64,000 bases of DNA from Bactericera cockerelli (GCA_024516035.1 CM044957.1:51704085-51768084), one strand, 5' to 3'. Positions 41,951-54,478 are shown, numbered from the stretch's first letter. Made by a program: numbers and translations. Notes: generated by a model from the sequence alone, not told the origin.

Positions 41951-42780
41951 CTCCATCTTTTTCTTTCTCCTTGTGAATAAAAACATAGACCATCCCATCT
42001 TCTCCACTCTGTATAAAAACCTCTCATAATAACCTATTTTATGAACAAGACCGACTTCAATCGCACTTATATGCTCTCTGTGCTTTTTTCTTCCGCAATT
42101 CACCGAACATCAGACAAGAAACTTTCAAAAGCACAACTTTGTAGCGCTCTGCATGTGTTTCTTATGTTTGGAGAGAAGCAACAAGCGGGTGGAACGAGCT
42201 ATGGCTTCTTGAATGTTAAGAAGCATAATATTATGTAGAGATAGCTTAAAGTTCTAGAACCCATGGAAGAAACATTCAACTTGTTTTTTTTTAACACTTT
42301 GTGGGTTTTTTTTTTGGCATTGGTAGGCAAGGGCCATATACAGGCATAAAATTTTAACTGGTTATTTTACATTAAAAAATAAATTATGCAAATAAATAAT
42401 AGGTACATGTGTTATAATGAAAAAATCTTAAAAGTGTAAAAAATTAAATGTGAATTTTGTTTTGGTTTATGAAAGAAAAATTAATTAATAGCTTCTGGTA
42501 TCCTGCAGCATTGTTTCAAATGAAAAGAGGTTGTCGCTGGTCGCACACTTTTTTGAGGGATTTGAAAAGTGGCCCTCGTGTCTGGGTGTATCTCGAGCAT
42601 TTCATAATTATATGATGGAAATCTTTCCTCTCCCGCACAGGTATAGTAGAAATAAAATAGAGCCTCAAAAAAAAGTAAAAACCTAGCAACTGAGATAGAA
42701 ATCGAGACGAATATAAGAACAAGCACATACAAAAATAAAAGAAGAAGATTTGGAAAAGAGGAATGTAAGATAAGTAATAG
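41951..42780. other. Stretch without recognisable gene
   Basis: Position 42287 starts a TTAACACTTTGTGGG string like the end of the TTAA element at 33781, but no partner end was found. Confidence 0.4.
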
Positions 42781-42870
42781 AAGTAACCAGAAAGCAGAAA
42801 AAGAGAGAGAAAGAGTAAAGCAAAAAGATAAAGGAAAATGATGATAGAGAGAGAGAGAGGATAAAGGAAA

Positions 42871-42906
<36 letters not shown>

Positions 42907-42940
42907 AGAAAAATGATGAGAGAGAGAGAGCAAGGTTAAT
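42781..42940. repeat. GA-rich microsatellite
   Basis: (GA)n blocks separated by three repeats of ATAAAGGAAAATGATGA. The complementary Ser/Leu-rich frames are artefacts. Confidence 0.9.
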
Positions 42941-42999
42941 GAGAAACATGGAAAAAGTAAAGAATGATAATAATAAATAAATAGACGGATTAGCTCATA

Positions 43000-43285
43000 A
43001 ATGAAATTACTAAATTTAGTGCAGCTTTAAGTTTATATTCTTTGGAGCTACTGGGTGACTCATCCTAGAATAGGTTTGTAAATCAGTACAAGTATAGTAA
43101 AAATAAGTATATGATCTTATTTTTACTGCCCAATTAGGACAAAAGGACAAATAAATAAACTTTATAGTGGTCAAAGTCCCAAGTGGGAGGATAATTTGCA
43201 TGTCCAGAGGTCACGGGTTTCGAACCTGCAAGCTCTGAACAATTAAACCGTCCGTTTGCGACCCCTTGACCACTGAGCTACCGGA
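43000..43285 (-). repeat. Diverged CCCGGTAGCTCA SINE (inverted)
   Basis: Ends at the reversed head TGACCACTGAGCTACCGG, with GAGGTCACGGGTTTCGAACC and the body CTTATTTTTACTGCCCAATT, CAAGTGGGAGGATAATTTGC. Confidence 0.65.
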
Positions 43286-43439
43286 AAGAATTAGTAGGTA
43301 TAAACTGAAAAAGAAGAAGTTGTAGGACAAAGTAAATTCAGAGCAGAATATGTGGAGACAACTCTGATAGCTGTTTTTATCGAATTAGCTCTATAGTAAC
43401 TGTAAAAACTTTTGGACATAAGTATAAGGTATTAAGAAA

Positions 43440-44130
43440 TCAGACAGGTACCCAAGAATTAATGAATTGAAAGATAACAAATTATGGGGAAATAAGAAAT
43501 TGGAAGACTGGAAGTACTCAAATGGGTACCCAAAATATTAATGAATCGAATGATGCGGTCATGTCAAGGAATGGAAAGGAAAAGACTACCAACAAAAATG
43601 TATGGAATGAAGATCAAAGGAAAAAACCGAAAGAAGACCGATACATATCTAGAGCGACGATGAAAAGTGATGTTACTGACAAAGGAATTGGATGATAAAT
43701 TTAAAATCGGAGCTATACAAAGACAGAATTTGGTGGAAAGGTCAATTGATTGACCCATGAAAATCGGGTCAATCAATTGGAAGATACCCAAGAATTAATG
43801 AATTGAAAGATAACAAATTATGGGGAAATAAGAAATTGGAAGTACTCAAATGGGTACCCAAAATATTAATGAATCGAATGATGCGGTCATGTCAAGGAAT
43901 GGAAAGGAAAAGACTACCAACAAAAATGTATGGAAAAGAAGATCAAAGGAAAAAACCGAAAAGAAGACCGATACATACCTAGAGCGACGATGAAAAGTGA
44001 TGTTACTGACAAAGGTAATTGGGATGATATTGAAAATCGGGAGCTATACAAAGACAGAATTTGGTGGAAAGGTTCAATTGATTGACCCGATTGAAAATCG
44101 GAACGAAAACGATTATGATGATGAGAAAGA
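43440..44130 (+). mobile_element. RTE-like LINE 3' end, tandemly duplicated
   Basis: A 336-base unit (43453-43788 and 43789-44115) is present twice. It encodes text such as KRPRRRP-type basic runs, then VTDKGNWDDIENRELYKDRI and WWKG, the typical C-terminus of RTE reverse transcriptases, followed by a (GAT)n-like 3' end. The first copy has several single-base losses relative to the second. Confidence 0.7.
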
Positions 44131-44189
44131 TACGATGGGCGCAAAAAGAGCGCATAATGTTTCTAGTGATATGAATCAGTGCGTGAATG

Positions 44190-45466
44190 AAGGAGACACC
44201 CTGTAGAGTTTCAGCTACATAAAGCTCTGATGAAAACTATATAACCAGTGTCCACTGCAGTCAAACTGTGGATTAAGAGAACCTGGGGACCAGAAATTTC
44301 TCTTATAAATAGGTTTTGCTACTTAAAGAGAGTCCAATATAAAAGCTGAATATATCTTCTCTTTATCCAGGTTTCTCTCATATCCAGTTCTCTTATATCG
44401 AGGATTGACAGTAATTATGATCCGGTGAGACACCCTGTAGAGCTTCAGGTTTCAGCTACATAAAGCTCTGCATGTGCACTGTCGGATGAAAGCGTCTGCC
44501 AGAGCTTTTCTTTCAAACTTCATCAATTTGTTCATCAGCCATGACCACAGACTTTCTAACCGCCTTGATCTGGATTTTATGACTTGTTGGGAGCTCAGCG
44601 CAGAGGTTGGGTTAAGCCAGACTCAATTTCATTTAACAAGAAAAAGTTTAATGAGGGGGTGAAACTTTCTTATTTAATCTAAATAACATGAAAGACTTAT
44701 ATATTTTTTTTTAGGTCCTTATATTTTCATATGAGTAAATATAAAAGAAACCTCCGTGTGGAATGACCTAGAAGTTAAAGAGACGAATCCATGTGGTACT
44801 ACTGTGAAAGAAAAATTGAAACCCTAGAATCATTATGAACAAAGCAGCTACTCGAATTTAAATCGAAACAATTAGTGCTTTTTATTTTCTTGCGAACTCT
44901 TAACACAAATTTGAAAATATTTCATGCATCTTTGCCGAATTTGGCAATGGTCGCCATTACTCGTGCTGCATTTCTCCTTTGTATGGCAGTGCAGATCCTT
45001 TGGATTAGAAATGCTTGAATTTGATATTTTTAAAGGATTCTTTAATACACCAAAGTGAAACTTGTGTTTCTTGAAGTGTGTTAAGTGTGTAGTTGTGTAG
45101 CTGGAGTTTTAACTTATTGGTCTATCGCCAGGCTCACTGAGAAGCAATCCCTAGCTTGTCCAACCAGCAGGACCAGCAGATCCGTTCAACGAACAATATC
45201 CAGTCAGACAATTTTTTTACTAGATTACTTATTTTGGACAATAATATCAAACAACAACAAATTTGGAATATTAATGATAGTTGAAATTTTAGAGGAATGA
45301 AAAGTCTGAGTTATGAAATATCAAATTTCACCATGTTCTATTTGTAAAATATACATTACATTATTGAGTAATTTCTTACAATGCTTAGATTTTGAATATA
45401 CCAATGCTTAGTCTAAATTAATATACCAATGTACCAACCTGATGTTTTTTAAAATCTAGAAACCCC
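44190..45466. other. Stretch without recognisable gene
   Basis: A short motif GACACCCTGTAGAG...CAGCTACATAAAGCTCTG occurs twice (44193-44230 and 44430-44470). Otherwise nothing named. Confidence 0.45.
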
Positions 45467-45470
45467 TATA

Positions 45471-46334
45471 CAGAGTGAGGCAAAAGTCTGGAAACCCCTG
45501 AATAACTTTCGAATGGCTTTTTCGGTAAAATTAAAATTTTGTAAGGTGAACCGGGCTAATAAGACCTTCTTTTAGAGTGGAGTCGATTTTTGTTACTGGC
45601 CCCCATGTCGGGGCAGGGGGGCCAACTTCATTTTTTTAAATACGAACCCCCACCTTGTTATACATTTTTGGAAAGGTCTTTAAATAAGAAATACAGTAGT
45701 GCAAATTTTATTTTTTTTAGAATTAACTGTTTGCAAATGGCGTTCAACTTTGTGTATGCAGTAAAGTCTGGAAACCCCTGAATATCCTTTGAAAGGGCTT
45801 TCTCAGTAAATTTAAAATTGTGCACAGTAAGTCGGGGTAATTAGACCTTTCCAAAAATGTATCGCAAGGTGGGGTTTCGTATTTAAAAAAATGAAGTTGG
45901 CCTCCCTGACCCCGACATGGGGGCCGGTAAAAAAAAATCGGTCCCATTCAAATATAAGGTCTAATTACCAAGGATTACAGTACACAATTTTAAATTTACT
46001 GAGAAAGCCCTTTCGAAAGATATTCAGGGGTTTCCAGACTTTACTGCATACACAAAGTTGAACGCCATTTGCAAACAGTTAATACTAAAAAAATAAAATT
46101 TGCACTACTGTATTTCTTATTTAAAGACCTTTCCAAAAATGTATAACAAGGTGGGGGTTCGTATTTAAAAAAATGAAGTTGGCCCCCCTGGCCCCGACAT
46201 GGGGGCCGGTAACAAAAATCGACCCCACTCTAAAAGAAGGTCTTATTAGCCCGGTTTACCGTACAAAATTTTAATTTTACCGAAGAAGCCATTCGAAAGT
46301 TATTCAGGGGTTTCCAGACTTTTGCCCCACCCTG
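45471..46334. mobile_element. 864-bp foldback element with TA-flanked ends
   Basis: The two halves are near-complementary across the whole length: ends CAGAGTGAGGCAAAAGTCTG and its counterpart, GGGGCAGGGGGGCCAACTTC, TGCAAATGGCGTTCAACTTT. The centre itself repeats the end text (GTCTGGAAACCCCTGAATAT), so it is a nested palindrome. TA borders both ends (45469-45470 and 46335-46336). No frame; a transcript would be one long hairpin. Confidence 0.88.
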
Positions 46335-46469
46335 TATAGAGGTATCTGAAACACATTTTAACCAAAACAAATAACTAAAGGACATTGGTAGTGATTTGGT
46401 TTAAAGCATTGATATGTAAGCTGAATGGACTATACACATAGCGTGGATTCCTACTGACCCTTATAACAG

Positions 46470-46918
46470 TTGCTGACTAATGAGATAGGAATCCTTGGGT
46501 CAGGAATGAGTTGTTCTGTGGTAGACGGCCTTTCAAGTTGTTGACTGCTGAGATAGAAATCCTTGGGTCAGGAATGAGTTGTTTTGGGGTAGACGGCCTT
46601 CTATCTGCTGACTGATAACATAGGAATCTTTGGATTAGGCGTGGGTCATTCATGTGCTGGGTGAACTTTCTAGTTGCTGACTAATAAGATAGTAATCTTT
46701 GTATTAGGAGTGAGTTTTTCGTATGCTGAGCGAAATGGCCTTCTAGTGAACGCTGACTGATGAGTATGCAATCATTGGATCAGGTAAGAGCTGTGTGTGG
46801 TGTTTGCTAGATGGACGGACTTCCTTGTTGCTGACTGATGAGAGAGCAATCCTTGGGTTAGGCGTGGGTCACTCGTGTGCTGACTGATGAGATCGCTGTG
46901 CGGGGAGTGCAGGAGAGA
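46470..46918 (-). repeat. Minisatellite up to the stop codon of protease 2
   Basis: Five to six imperfect units of about 70-85 bases with GTTGCTGACTGATGAGATAG, AATCCTTGGGTCAGG, GTGGGTCATTCGTGTGCTGA and ACGGCCTTCTAG. The last unit ends within 20 bases of the stop codon, so the array is the start of the 3'UTR. Confidence 0.85.
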
Positions 46919-47077
<159 letters not shown>

Positions 47078-47094
47078 TTATACTCTGTATGATG

Positions 47095-47345
47095 CACGAG
47101 CGCACGATTACATCAATAGTAAGATACTCGCTTGCCATGAGGAAGGTCCAGGTTCGATTCCCAGAGCCGGCAAAAAATTTGTATTCAAAATTTGATTACA
47201 TTTCTTTTTAAGGGATACCTTCCGATGCGCTCGTATAGACCCAGCACCTCAATGGGAAGTATTGTGTCACTTCTCGCCCATCAGAGGTGAGTTATACTAC
47301 AGGATGGGTAAGCTACAATACCTAGCACAAGGCTCTATAGTAGAT
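47095..47345 (+). repeat. tRNA-Gly-like SINE of a second type
   Basis: Head with ACTCGCTTGCCATGAGGAAG, GTCCAGGTTCGATTCCCAGA, GCCGGCA, then ATTTGATTACATTTCTTTTT and CTCATCAGAGG-like body. A related 3' edge copy lies at 63853-63995. Confidence 0.75.
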
Positions 47346-47551
47346 GCTGTTTCATGGCTACTTCATAAGCCTGTGAAACACTCATCTTTTTTAAAGTTTC
47401 GATTTTGCCAAAAACTCCAGACTTACTCTCAGTAAAATGATAGTTTAGACTATTTAAAGATTTATTGCAAACGCCAAAGTTTCTCCAGCAAGGTTAGAAC
47501 TAGAATCCTAACCCTTTTCAAAGACCAAAACCAAAACGATTTGGAACTCAC

Positions 47552-47606
47552 CTACAAGCTCGTGGCGGCCCACCTCACTGATGACCAAAGGACCTCCACT
47601 GTCCCC
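47552..47606 (-). CDS. Trypsin-like serine protease 2, catalytic serine exon
   Basis: A 55-base exon reading GDSGGPLVISEVGRHELV with Ser195. Acceptor TTTTTTCAG at 47607-47615 and donor GTGAGT at 47546-47551. One codon shorter than in gene 1. Confidence 0.95.
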
Positions 47607-47639
47607 CTGAAAAAAAAATCAAAACAAAAGTTGACATTA

Positions 47640-49392
47640 TATAACTGTTAGAATCCATATTTTCTACATCAATGTAGATGTTATAGTAATGACGATTTTT
47701 TGATGTTGTATTAACGACGCGGCGTGACCTGCGCAGAATTGTTCTGATTGTACGACGAGACGACCGACGCGACGATAAAAGCAAATTCTGCATAACATCA
47801 AGGAGTGGGTTAACGCTCTGCATCGCCAATTTATGATCACTTTCATTGAATTATTAGAGTTTTAGGACTGGACATTACCCAACTTATGTTTCTTTCTGTT
47901 GTTTCTTGATGAAGTTTCTTAAAGACTTAGGGGGAATTAATAGACGTTTTTGTAATACCTCTATTTAGCTAAGTCTAGATTTCGGGTAGTGTCTAAGTCA
48001 TGACTTAAGATTTTGAAATTGTCCATTTGACCTTATTCTAAAGTGCGTTTGCGATCTTCATTATTTGTAATCTATGTAAATGCATTCAACCAGTCCGATA
48101 GAGAAAGCGGTGATATTTTTTTCTGTCTGATAGGACCTTCAGACGCATGGTTACTTTCCTGATTTTTTAAACTAGCACCAAACGTTCACTAGAGTGCTTT
48201 CAGGTGCACGTTTCAGTAATTCTTTTAGTTCCATAGCCCATGAAGGAACATAATTAGTTACTTATCCTAACCACCTAAATAAACTGAATGTTCCATCTAG
48301 TTATCTGTCCATAAGATCCTGTCTCGAGGTAATATCATATCAGTCTGGTGTTTTGTAATATTTCATGGCAGTCGTAAAACGGAGAAAAAATTGAGGTCAG
48401 AAAAATTAACCATCTACCCCGAGATAATCGCTTCCACCATAAAGTGAAGCTTATCAGTCTTCTGGTAAACTTTGAACTTTAAATTGAGACGTGTTAATTC
48501 AGTCTTGTTTATCATCGCCATTCTGAAATCTAATACACCCATTTCCCTTAAAACCCATTTCAGCTTTTGACGGATATAGAATCCTTGTGTTCCTCATACA
48601 TGAATTCCAACTTTTGATGGGGGTTTGAATGGTTACCAAATAGCTATTTACTGTTTCATTAAACCCTTGGTTGTGATGTATTTGTGCTGAATAAGTTTTT
48701 GAAAATTGGAGATAGTAAAATTTATCCCAGATTAAAATTTATGACAAAGATAATAATTAGATACTAAAATTTAGGAGAATTTTGCCACCCAATATCGATA
48801 TGTGTTACCTAATAAAGATCTGGTTCATTCTTTAAGAGATATTTTATGTTAAATACCTATATGAAAGAGAGAAAAAAAATTATACTTATATTTAAAATAA
48901 TACACAATCGCGGCTGTACCTTTGATAGATTCCTAAATCAATCAAGAAGATATGAGTTTCTCAATGTTAGGTTTTTTTCTCTTTCTTTCTTTCATTTTTA
49001 TTTCTTTTTTATTCCATTTTCACTTGCAATTATAAACCATATTAATGCTGACATTTCATAGCATTTCATGTCCCGGCCGAGTTTCAATCCCGTGACATCT
49101 GTATTATCAGACATCGCGCGCCTTGAGATAGGATAGACTCACGATTGATATAAAAAATCGTAAAAGGTTGGGTGGAAATGATTGCCATAGGCATAGGCAA
49201 TAACCCCTCCCTTTAGTTAGAACATCTGTATTTATTTTATCTATGTTGTTTATCTTTTTTTTTATATTGTTCTCAATTTTGTATTTTAATTTTGATTGTT
49301 ACTTGTTTGTACAATGTTCTAATAAAGAATTCAATAATAATAATTGTAGAAGGGATTGTGAGTGGCACGCCAGTGGTTCTCAACTTGCTCAC
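47640..49392. other. Intron of protease 2 without recognisable gene
   Basis: Low information. A tRNA-like fragment at about 49070-49130 (GTCCCGGCCGAGTTTCAATC) may be a decayed inverted SINE. Confidence 0.45.
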
Positions 49393-49589
49393 CTGACACG
49401 AGTCGGTCTCCCCGCGGCCCGCACACAGCATGTTGGCCGTGATGCGGCTCGGCTTGTACTTCATGCCCTTGCACTGGCCGGGACTCAGGATGGGCACCTG
49501 CACCTCCAGTGCCTGGGACGCCAAACTGCCGCCCTCCGAGGTCCGCCCCCAGCCCACCACGGTGCCCATCTTGCCGGACGGGTCGATAT
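49393..49589 (-). CDS. Trypsin-like serine protease 2, exon with Asp189
   Basis: Encodes IDPSGKMGTVVGWGRTSEGG, VQVPILSPGQCKGMKYKP, and NMLCAGRGETDSCQ with Asp189. Acceptor TCCACAG at 49590-49596, donor GTGAGC at 49387-49392. Unlike gene 1, this exon end is not duplicated. The exon is GC-rich against AT-rich introns. Confidence 0.95.
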
Positions 49590-49689
49590 CTGTGGAGCAA
49601 GTCATCAGGGATTAATCTCTAGTGTATGTTCTAATAATAACACTTTTTAGTGGAAAGTGACCTCACCGGGCGAGGTTTATTGTAATATT

Positions 49690-49990
49690 ATTTTTTAAAT
49701 AAAATAAGATTTGACTCTGATATTTAAGAAAATCCAAAATTTTCGACAAAAAGTGCAATAATATTATCTACGACTTGCCGATACAAAAACATTGTGGGAT
49801 CTAGAATGTAGAAAAAATGGTATTATACCATATAAAAGGAATTTGAAGAAAATTGGTTAAGCAGTTTTAGATATACAAATTATTTAGTATAAAATCTCAA
49901 AATTGCCAAGTGTACACAATGTGAACCAATCACGAGGAAGTATTGTGTCCATAATTGGCAGTGTATTTTTTTCTCGGGCATCCTGTATGA
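49690..49990. repeat. Unclassified repeat, part shared with 37970-38520
   Basis: GACTCTGATATTTAAGAAAA, CTACGACTTGCCGATACAAA, GAATGTAGAAAAAATGGTAT, then AACCAATCACGAGGAAGTAT. Confidence 0.65.
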
Positions 49991-50046
49991 CTATCTCAGA
50001 TATTATTATTACATACCTAAATAAGATTGTCTCTATATGTTGGCTT

Positions 50047-50420
50047 ATAAAAAAGTTATCATATTTGTGTTAATTACTTTCGTAATTTATCACACATACT
50101 CAAACTCGCTTTATTAACACGTATGAGACGGGTCCTATTTTCTATAGTTTGCACGCTGGGACGGCTTCAAATTAGGGTGTGTTCCAAAATAATATGACAA
50201 CAACAATAAAATTGGCACGGGCGAGTACAAAAATATATTAAAAATTGCATTATCTATGCCCACCGGTGGGTCACGTTACAAGGAAAATTGAAAAAAAACG
50301 TGACCCACCGGTGGGCACGCCGTCTCATACGTGTTAAATCTATTCTGAAACCGGGACTTGAACCACCGACCCCCAGGTTACAAGTTCGCCGCCATATCGA
50401 TCAAGCTACTCAGGTCGGTG
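50047..50420 (-). repeat. tRNA-Thr-derived SINE1 split by a TTAA MITE
   Basis: The body up to ACTCAAACTCGCTTTA (50100-50113) and the rest from ATCTATTCTGAAACCGGGAC (50338) form one SINE1. The insertion between them is 50118-50333. Confidence 0.88.
50118..50333. mobile_element. 216-bp TTAA MITE inside SINE1
   Basis: Inverted ends CACGTATGAGACGG at 50118 and CCGTCTCATACGTG ending at 50333, with TTAA on both sides. It contains an inner perfect palindrome around GTGCCCACCGGTGGGTCAC at about 50258-50316. piggyBac-type target, no coding capacity. Confidence 0.9.
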
Positions 50421-50784
50421 TTTAATGTCCCAAGAGTTCTTATCCATCTACGAGTGGAAGAGAACGTTAATTCAGTGATAAAACGTCATATTTTTCACAA
50501 TGGTTAGAGTAAAGAATAGTGGCCGTAGCGAGTTCAATATTCACACAAGTAAGTTTCTAGAATTATCTAATTTAACCTGAATTGAATAAATGATTTTTTT
50601 TATATTGTTAGAAAATATTCGTTTTATGCTGGAAAAGTTATATGCATGGTTTGAATTGGACCCAGGAATAAATATTCATTTCAAAAAGTTATTTTAAACA
50701 AAACTCGAACAAACATCACAACATATTAAAATTTAGAGTAGGTTTTTAGTTTTTAGAGTAAATTAATAAGTAACACTGATTGCC

Positions 50785-51410
50785 AAAATTTGCCTTGTTG
50801 GATGACCTGTTCAAAATTCTACATAACAAAATAGAAACAATACAAAGCATCAATAATAGTCAAGTTAAAAATAGTGAAACACATTACACTGTACAAACAA
50901 GTGATAAAAATCCAGACACACCAAAAAAATATAATGACACAATGAAAGGATTTAAAAATACAATAAAACGCAACCAAAATAATTTTAAAAGTAATAAACA
51001 TGAAGGGAATTTTAAAATAGTCCACCAAAACATACAATGTATGACCAGAAAAATACCTTTGTTGGAAAATTTCATGGTAGAACAAAAAGCCCATGTGATC
51101 TGCATTTGTGAACATTGGCAAACGAAAGAACAACTTTCCATCATGAAAATAAGAGGTTACAAACTCACAACAAGTTACTCAAGACAAAACAAAATACATG
51201 GTGGTACAGCAATATTCCTGAGTGAAGAAATAAATAAAAACAAAATAAAGGAAATAACAAAAGGACCAGAACAACAAGAACAACATTTTGAATGGTCAGG
51301 AAGCACATTAAAAGAAAATAAAGATGGTACTACAAATATTTACAATATACAGATCACCAGACGGAGACCTGATGACATTTCTTGAAACTTTAGACAAACT
51401 CTTTGAGAAA
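50785..51410 (+). pseudogene. LINE ORF2, endonuclease part 1
   Basis: A plus-strand, A-rich non-LTR retrotransposon. This segment holds the start of an APE-type endonuclease: KIVHQNIQCMTRKIPLLENF (N of HQN), HVICICEHWQTKEQL (catalytic E) and KIHGGTAIFL. The upstream 270 bases contain no ORF1, so the element is probably 5'-truncated. The frame is broken near 51345, after which the next frame goes on with IYRSPDGDLMTFLETLDKLF. Confidence 0.82.
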
Positions 51411-52115
51411 AACAAAGTAGACCAAACAAAAACAATAATATGTGGGGATATAAACATCGATCATCAAAAACCAAGTCACAATTTGAACCTTTTAACAGAT
51501 CTGTTAGAAAGTTACCAACTGAAAAACATAATAAAAGAACCAACAAGAGGAAAATCTGGTCTTGATTACATCATAACTAATGAAAATAATACAGACATAA
51601 AAGCAGGCACCATCAACAATCACGCTTCAGATCATCTTGCGCAATATGTGGAACTCAAAATACACAAAATAAAAACAAAGAGAGAATGGAAAAAAATTAA
51701 GAGCAGAAAACTAAAAGATAAAAACAATAAAAATAAAATGGAAGAATTAATGAGTGAGACTAACTGGGAAGAAGAACTAAATACAGGCAAAGATATCAAT
51801 GAAAAATGTGAAGCTATACTCAAAATTATATTAAAGCATTATAACACAGCATACCCAGAAGTAGAAACGAAGTATATAGAAAAAGATAAAAGGAAAGAAT
51901 GGGTTACACAAGAGATCTTGAATATGAGAAAAAACTTAAAAGACCTTTACTATAAAATGAAAGTATTTCAAACAGAAAACACGAAGAAAACGTACAATGA
52001 TATGAAAAGAAACTACAGAATCACCATTGAGAAGAGCAAAGAAAAACATATACAAGAAAAAATAAACAATGAAGAAAACAAAAATAAGAACAAACGAATG
52101 TGGGATTGTTTTTAA
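51324..52115 (+). pseudogene. LINE ORF2, endonuclease part 2
   Basis: Continues with IYRSPDGD, IICGDINIDHQKP (catalytic D-x-N) and NNHASDHLAQYV (catalytic SDH), which completes the APE domain, followed by a Lys/Glu-rich linker. The frame ends at a TAA made by one extra T in TGTTTTTAAAG (52108-52118). Without it the protein continues into the reverse transcriptase. Confidence 0.85.
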
Positions 52116-53571
52116 AGAAATCACAGGGAAAAACACAGATGAAGAAGATATAGAGATTATCAAAGAAAATAGAATAATAAATAATAAAATAGATCTATGT
52201 GAGAAATTCAATAAATTCTTTATAGAGTCAGTAAAAGAAAAAATATCAACTATACCTGATGCATACATCAACGATCAAAATATTTTAAAGTCAAATTCAG
52301 GAAAAACAATAGAACTTACCCCAGCAACATTCAGTGAAATCAAAAAGGTAATAAATGAACTTCCACCCAACAAAGGCACAAAATCATGGGATATACCAAC
52401 ACAAATAATAAAAGAACATACTATAACACTCACAATTATCTTAAAAAAATTGATAAATCAATCTTTCGAAGAAGGAATATACCCAACTGTCCTTAACCTA
52501 TTCGAAATAACACCTAAACACAAAAAAGGAACCAAAACAGAAATTCAAAATTACAGACCCTTGTACAAAACATCAAACTTAGGCAAAGTAGCACAGAAAA
52601 TATTCACAAACAGACTAAACCAATTCATTGAAGAAAATAACATCATATGTAAAGAACAACATGGCTACACAAAAAACCACTCAACAACAACAGCGTGCCA
52701 CGAATTAATAACATTCATCAAACATAATGTGGACAAAAAACATAAAGTTGCAACCATCTTCTTTGATCAAACAGCTGCTTTTGACATTATTGACAACAAA
52801 AAACTGTTTAATAAACTAGAAAACATAGGTATCAGAAATAAAGCTCAAAGTTGGTTACAATCATTCATGAAAAATAGAGCAGTTAGGGTAAAAATTCAAG
52901 ACTCGATTTCTAGTGAAAAGTTCATCAATACTGGAGTGAGTCAAGGTTCAAACTTGGGACCTCTACTGTACAACATATACACATCAGACCTACCACAGAC
53001 AATCAAAGAGGGATTTACTGTAATGTATGCAGATGATACAAGTATCACAGTAATAGCAGACACATATGAAGAGCTTAAAAATAAATTAGATCGCACAATA
53101 CAACAATATATGGAATGGTCAAATAAAAATAAAATGATACCAAACTTGTCAAAAACATATTACATAGTATACACAATAAAATATAAGAAACAAGAAGACA
53201 TGCAAATAAAATATAATGACACAAAAATAGAAATGAAAGAAATAATTAGATACCTCGGAATAGAGATTGATAACACATTAAAATGGAATGAACAAATTGA
53301 AAAAATATGCAAAAAGCTCAATCAACTCAGTTACATGATAAACTATCTCAAAAGAACTTTCAATAAAAAATCATTAAAGCAATTTTATCAAGCTTTTGGA
53401 GAAAGTCACATAAGATATGGCATTATAATCTGGGGCAAAAATACACAACATAAAAGGATATTTATTACACAAAAAAGAATCATAAGAAAAATATTCAATC
53501 TTAGTAACAGAGAAACTTGTAAGAACACTTTCATCGAACACAACATACTAACATACTACGCCATTTACTAA
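52069..53571 (+). pseudogene. LINE ORF2, reverse transcriptase
   Basis: RT motifs in order: ITPKHKKGTKTEIQNYRPLY, EQHGYTKNHSTTTACHELI, FFDQTAAFDIIDNKKL with the first Asp, GVSQGSNLGPLLYNIYTSDL (family GVPQGSxLGP), and MYADDTSI with the YADD at about 53026-53037. RYLGIEIDNTLKWNEQI follows. It resembles Jockey/CR1/L2-type LINEs; the clade is not resolved. The frame stops at 53571. Confidence 0.88.
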
Positions 53572-53648
53572 ATAGAAACAATAATGAACATACACAGACA
53601 AAAAAGTACACTACCCCAAAACAATGAAAAACAATTATAACACAAGGC

Positions 53649-54105
53649 ATGCACATCACATCCAAAACAGCCAAACCAACACAACAGTCATATGGACAAC
53701 AATCAGCCCAACATTACGGAATAAATCTTTATAACAAGTTACCTGAAAATTTGAAATCACTCAATCAAGACACACTAAAAAACGAAATCACAACACACAT
53801 GCATACAATAGCACCATACACTTACACAGACATAGAAAACATAGAATGGAGACAGACATTAAATTAGAAATTAATATAACACTATGCTCGAGCATCAGAG
53901 GCACGCTTCCTCTCGGTGGTGGGCTCGAGGAAATGTTTTACCTTTGAAACATTTACTGTATTTATTGTAGCCATTAATATTATTATTCTGTTTTTGTTTT
54001 ACCTATTACTTTTACTTAACCTTTTTTTTTTCTTCTTTATAATGACGATTGACTATGTACTCTGTATCTTTATGTCTAAAATTGTAAATAAATAAATAAA
54101 TACAT
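53649..54105 (+). pseudogene. LINE C-terminus and 3' end
   Basis: The segment QSAQHYGINLYNKLPENLKS resembles the last conserved block of L2/CR1-type ORF2 proteins (LYN.LP..lk). After a stop at 53867 follows a short 3'UTR with CTCGAGCATCAGAGGCACGC and a terminal (AAAT)n run at 54085-54102, the probable 3' end. Confidence 0.75.
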
Positions 54106-54478
54106 GCTGATGTTCAAAATTCTACGTACTCACTGAAGTTCAAAATTCTCCTTGCTGATGTTCAAAAATTCTAAGTGCTGAAGTTCAAAATTCTCTTTCT
54201 GAAGTTCAAAATTTTCCTTGCTGAAATTCAAAATTTTCCTTTCTGAAGTTTAAAATTCTACTTGCTGATGTTCAAAATTTTACATGCTGAATTTCAAAAT
54301 TCTACATTTTGATGTTCAAAATTCTACTTGCCGATGTTGAAAATTCTACGTGCTGAAGTTCAAAATTCTACATGCTGAAGTTCAAAATTCTCCTAGGTGA
54401 TGTTCAAAATTCTATGTACTGAAGTTCAAAATTCTCCGTGCTGCAGTTCAAAATTCTACGTGCTGAGTTTCAAAATTA
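54105..54478. repeat. 22-24-bp minisatellite next to the LINE end
   Basis: About 16 units of TGCTGAAGTTCAAAATTCTA with variants GATG/GAAG and CTAC/CTCC. It begins directly at the (AAAT)n tail of the LINE. Confidence 0.9.

Noticed and set aside
42481..42949. Minus-strand frames rich in Ser/Leu (SLSLSLSLSHHF)
   Set aside because: Complement of a GA-rich microsatellite.
49243..49650. Plus-strand frame of 135 codons
   Set aside because: Antisense of the protease 2 exon 49393-49589.
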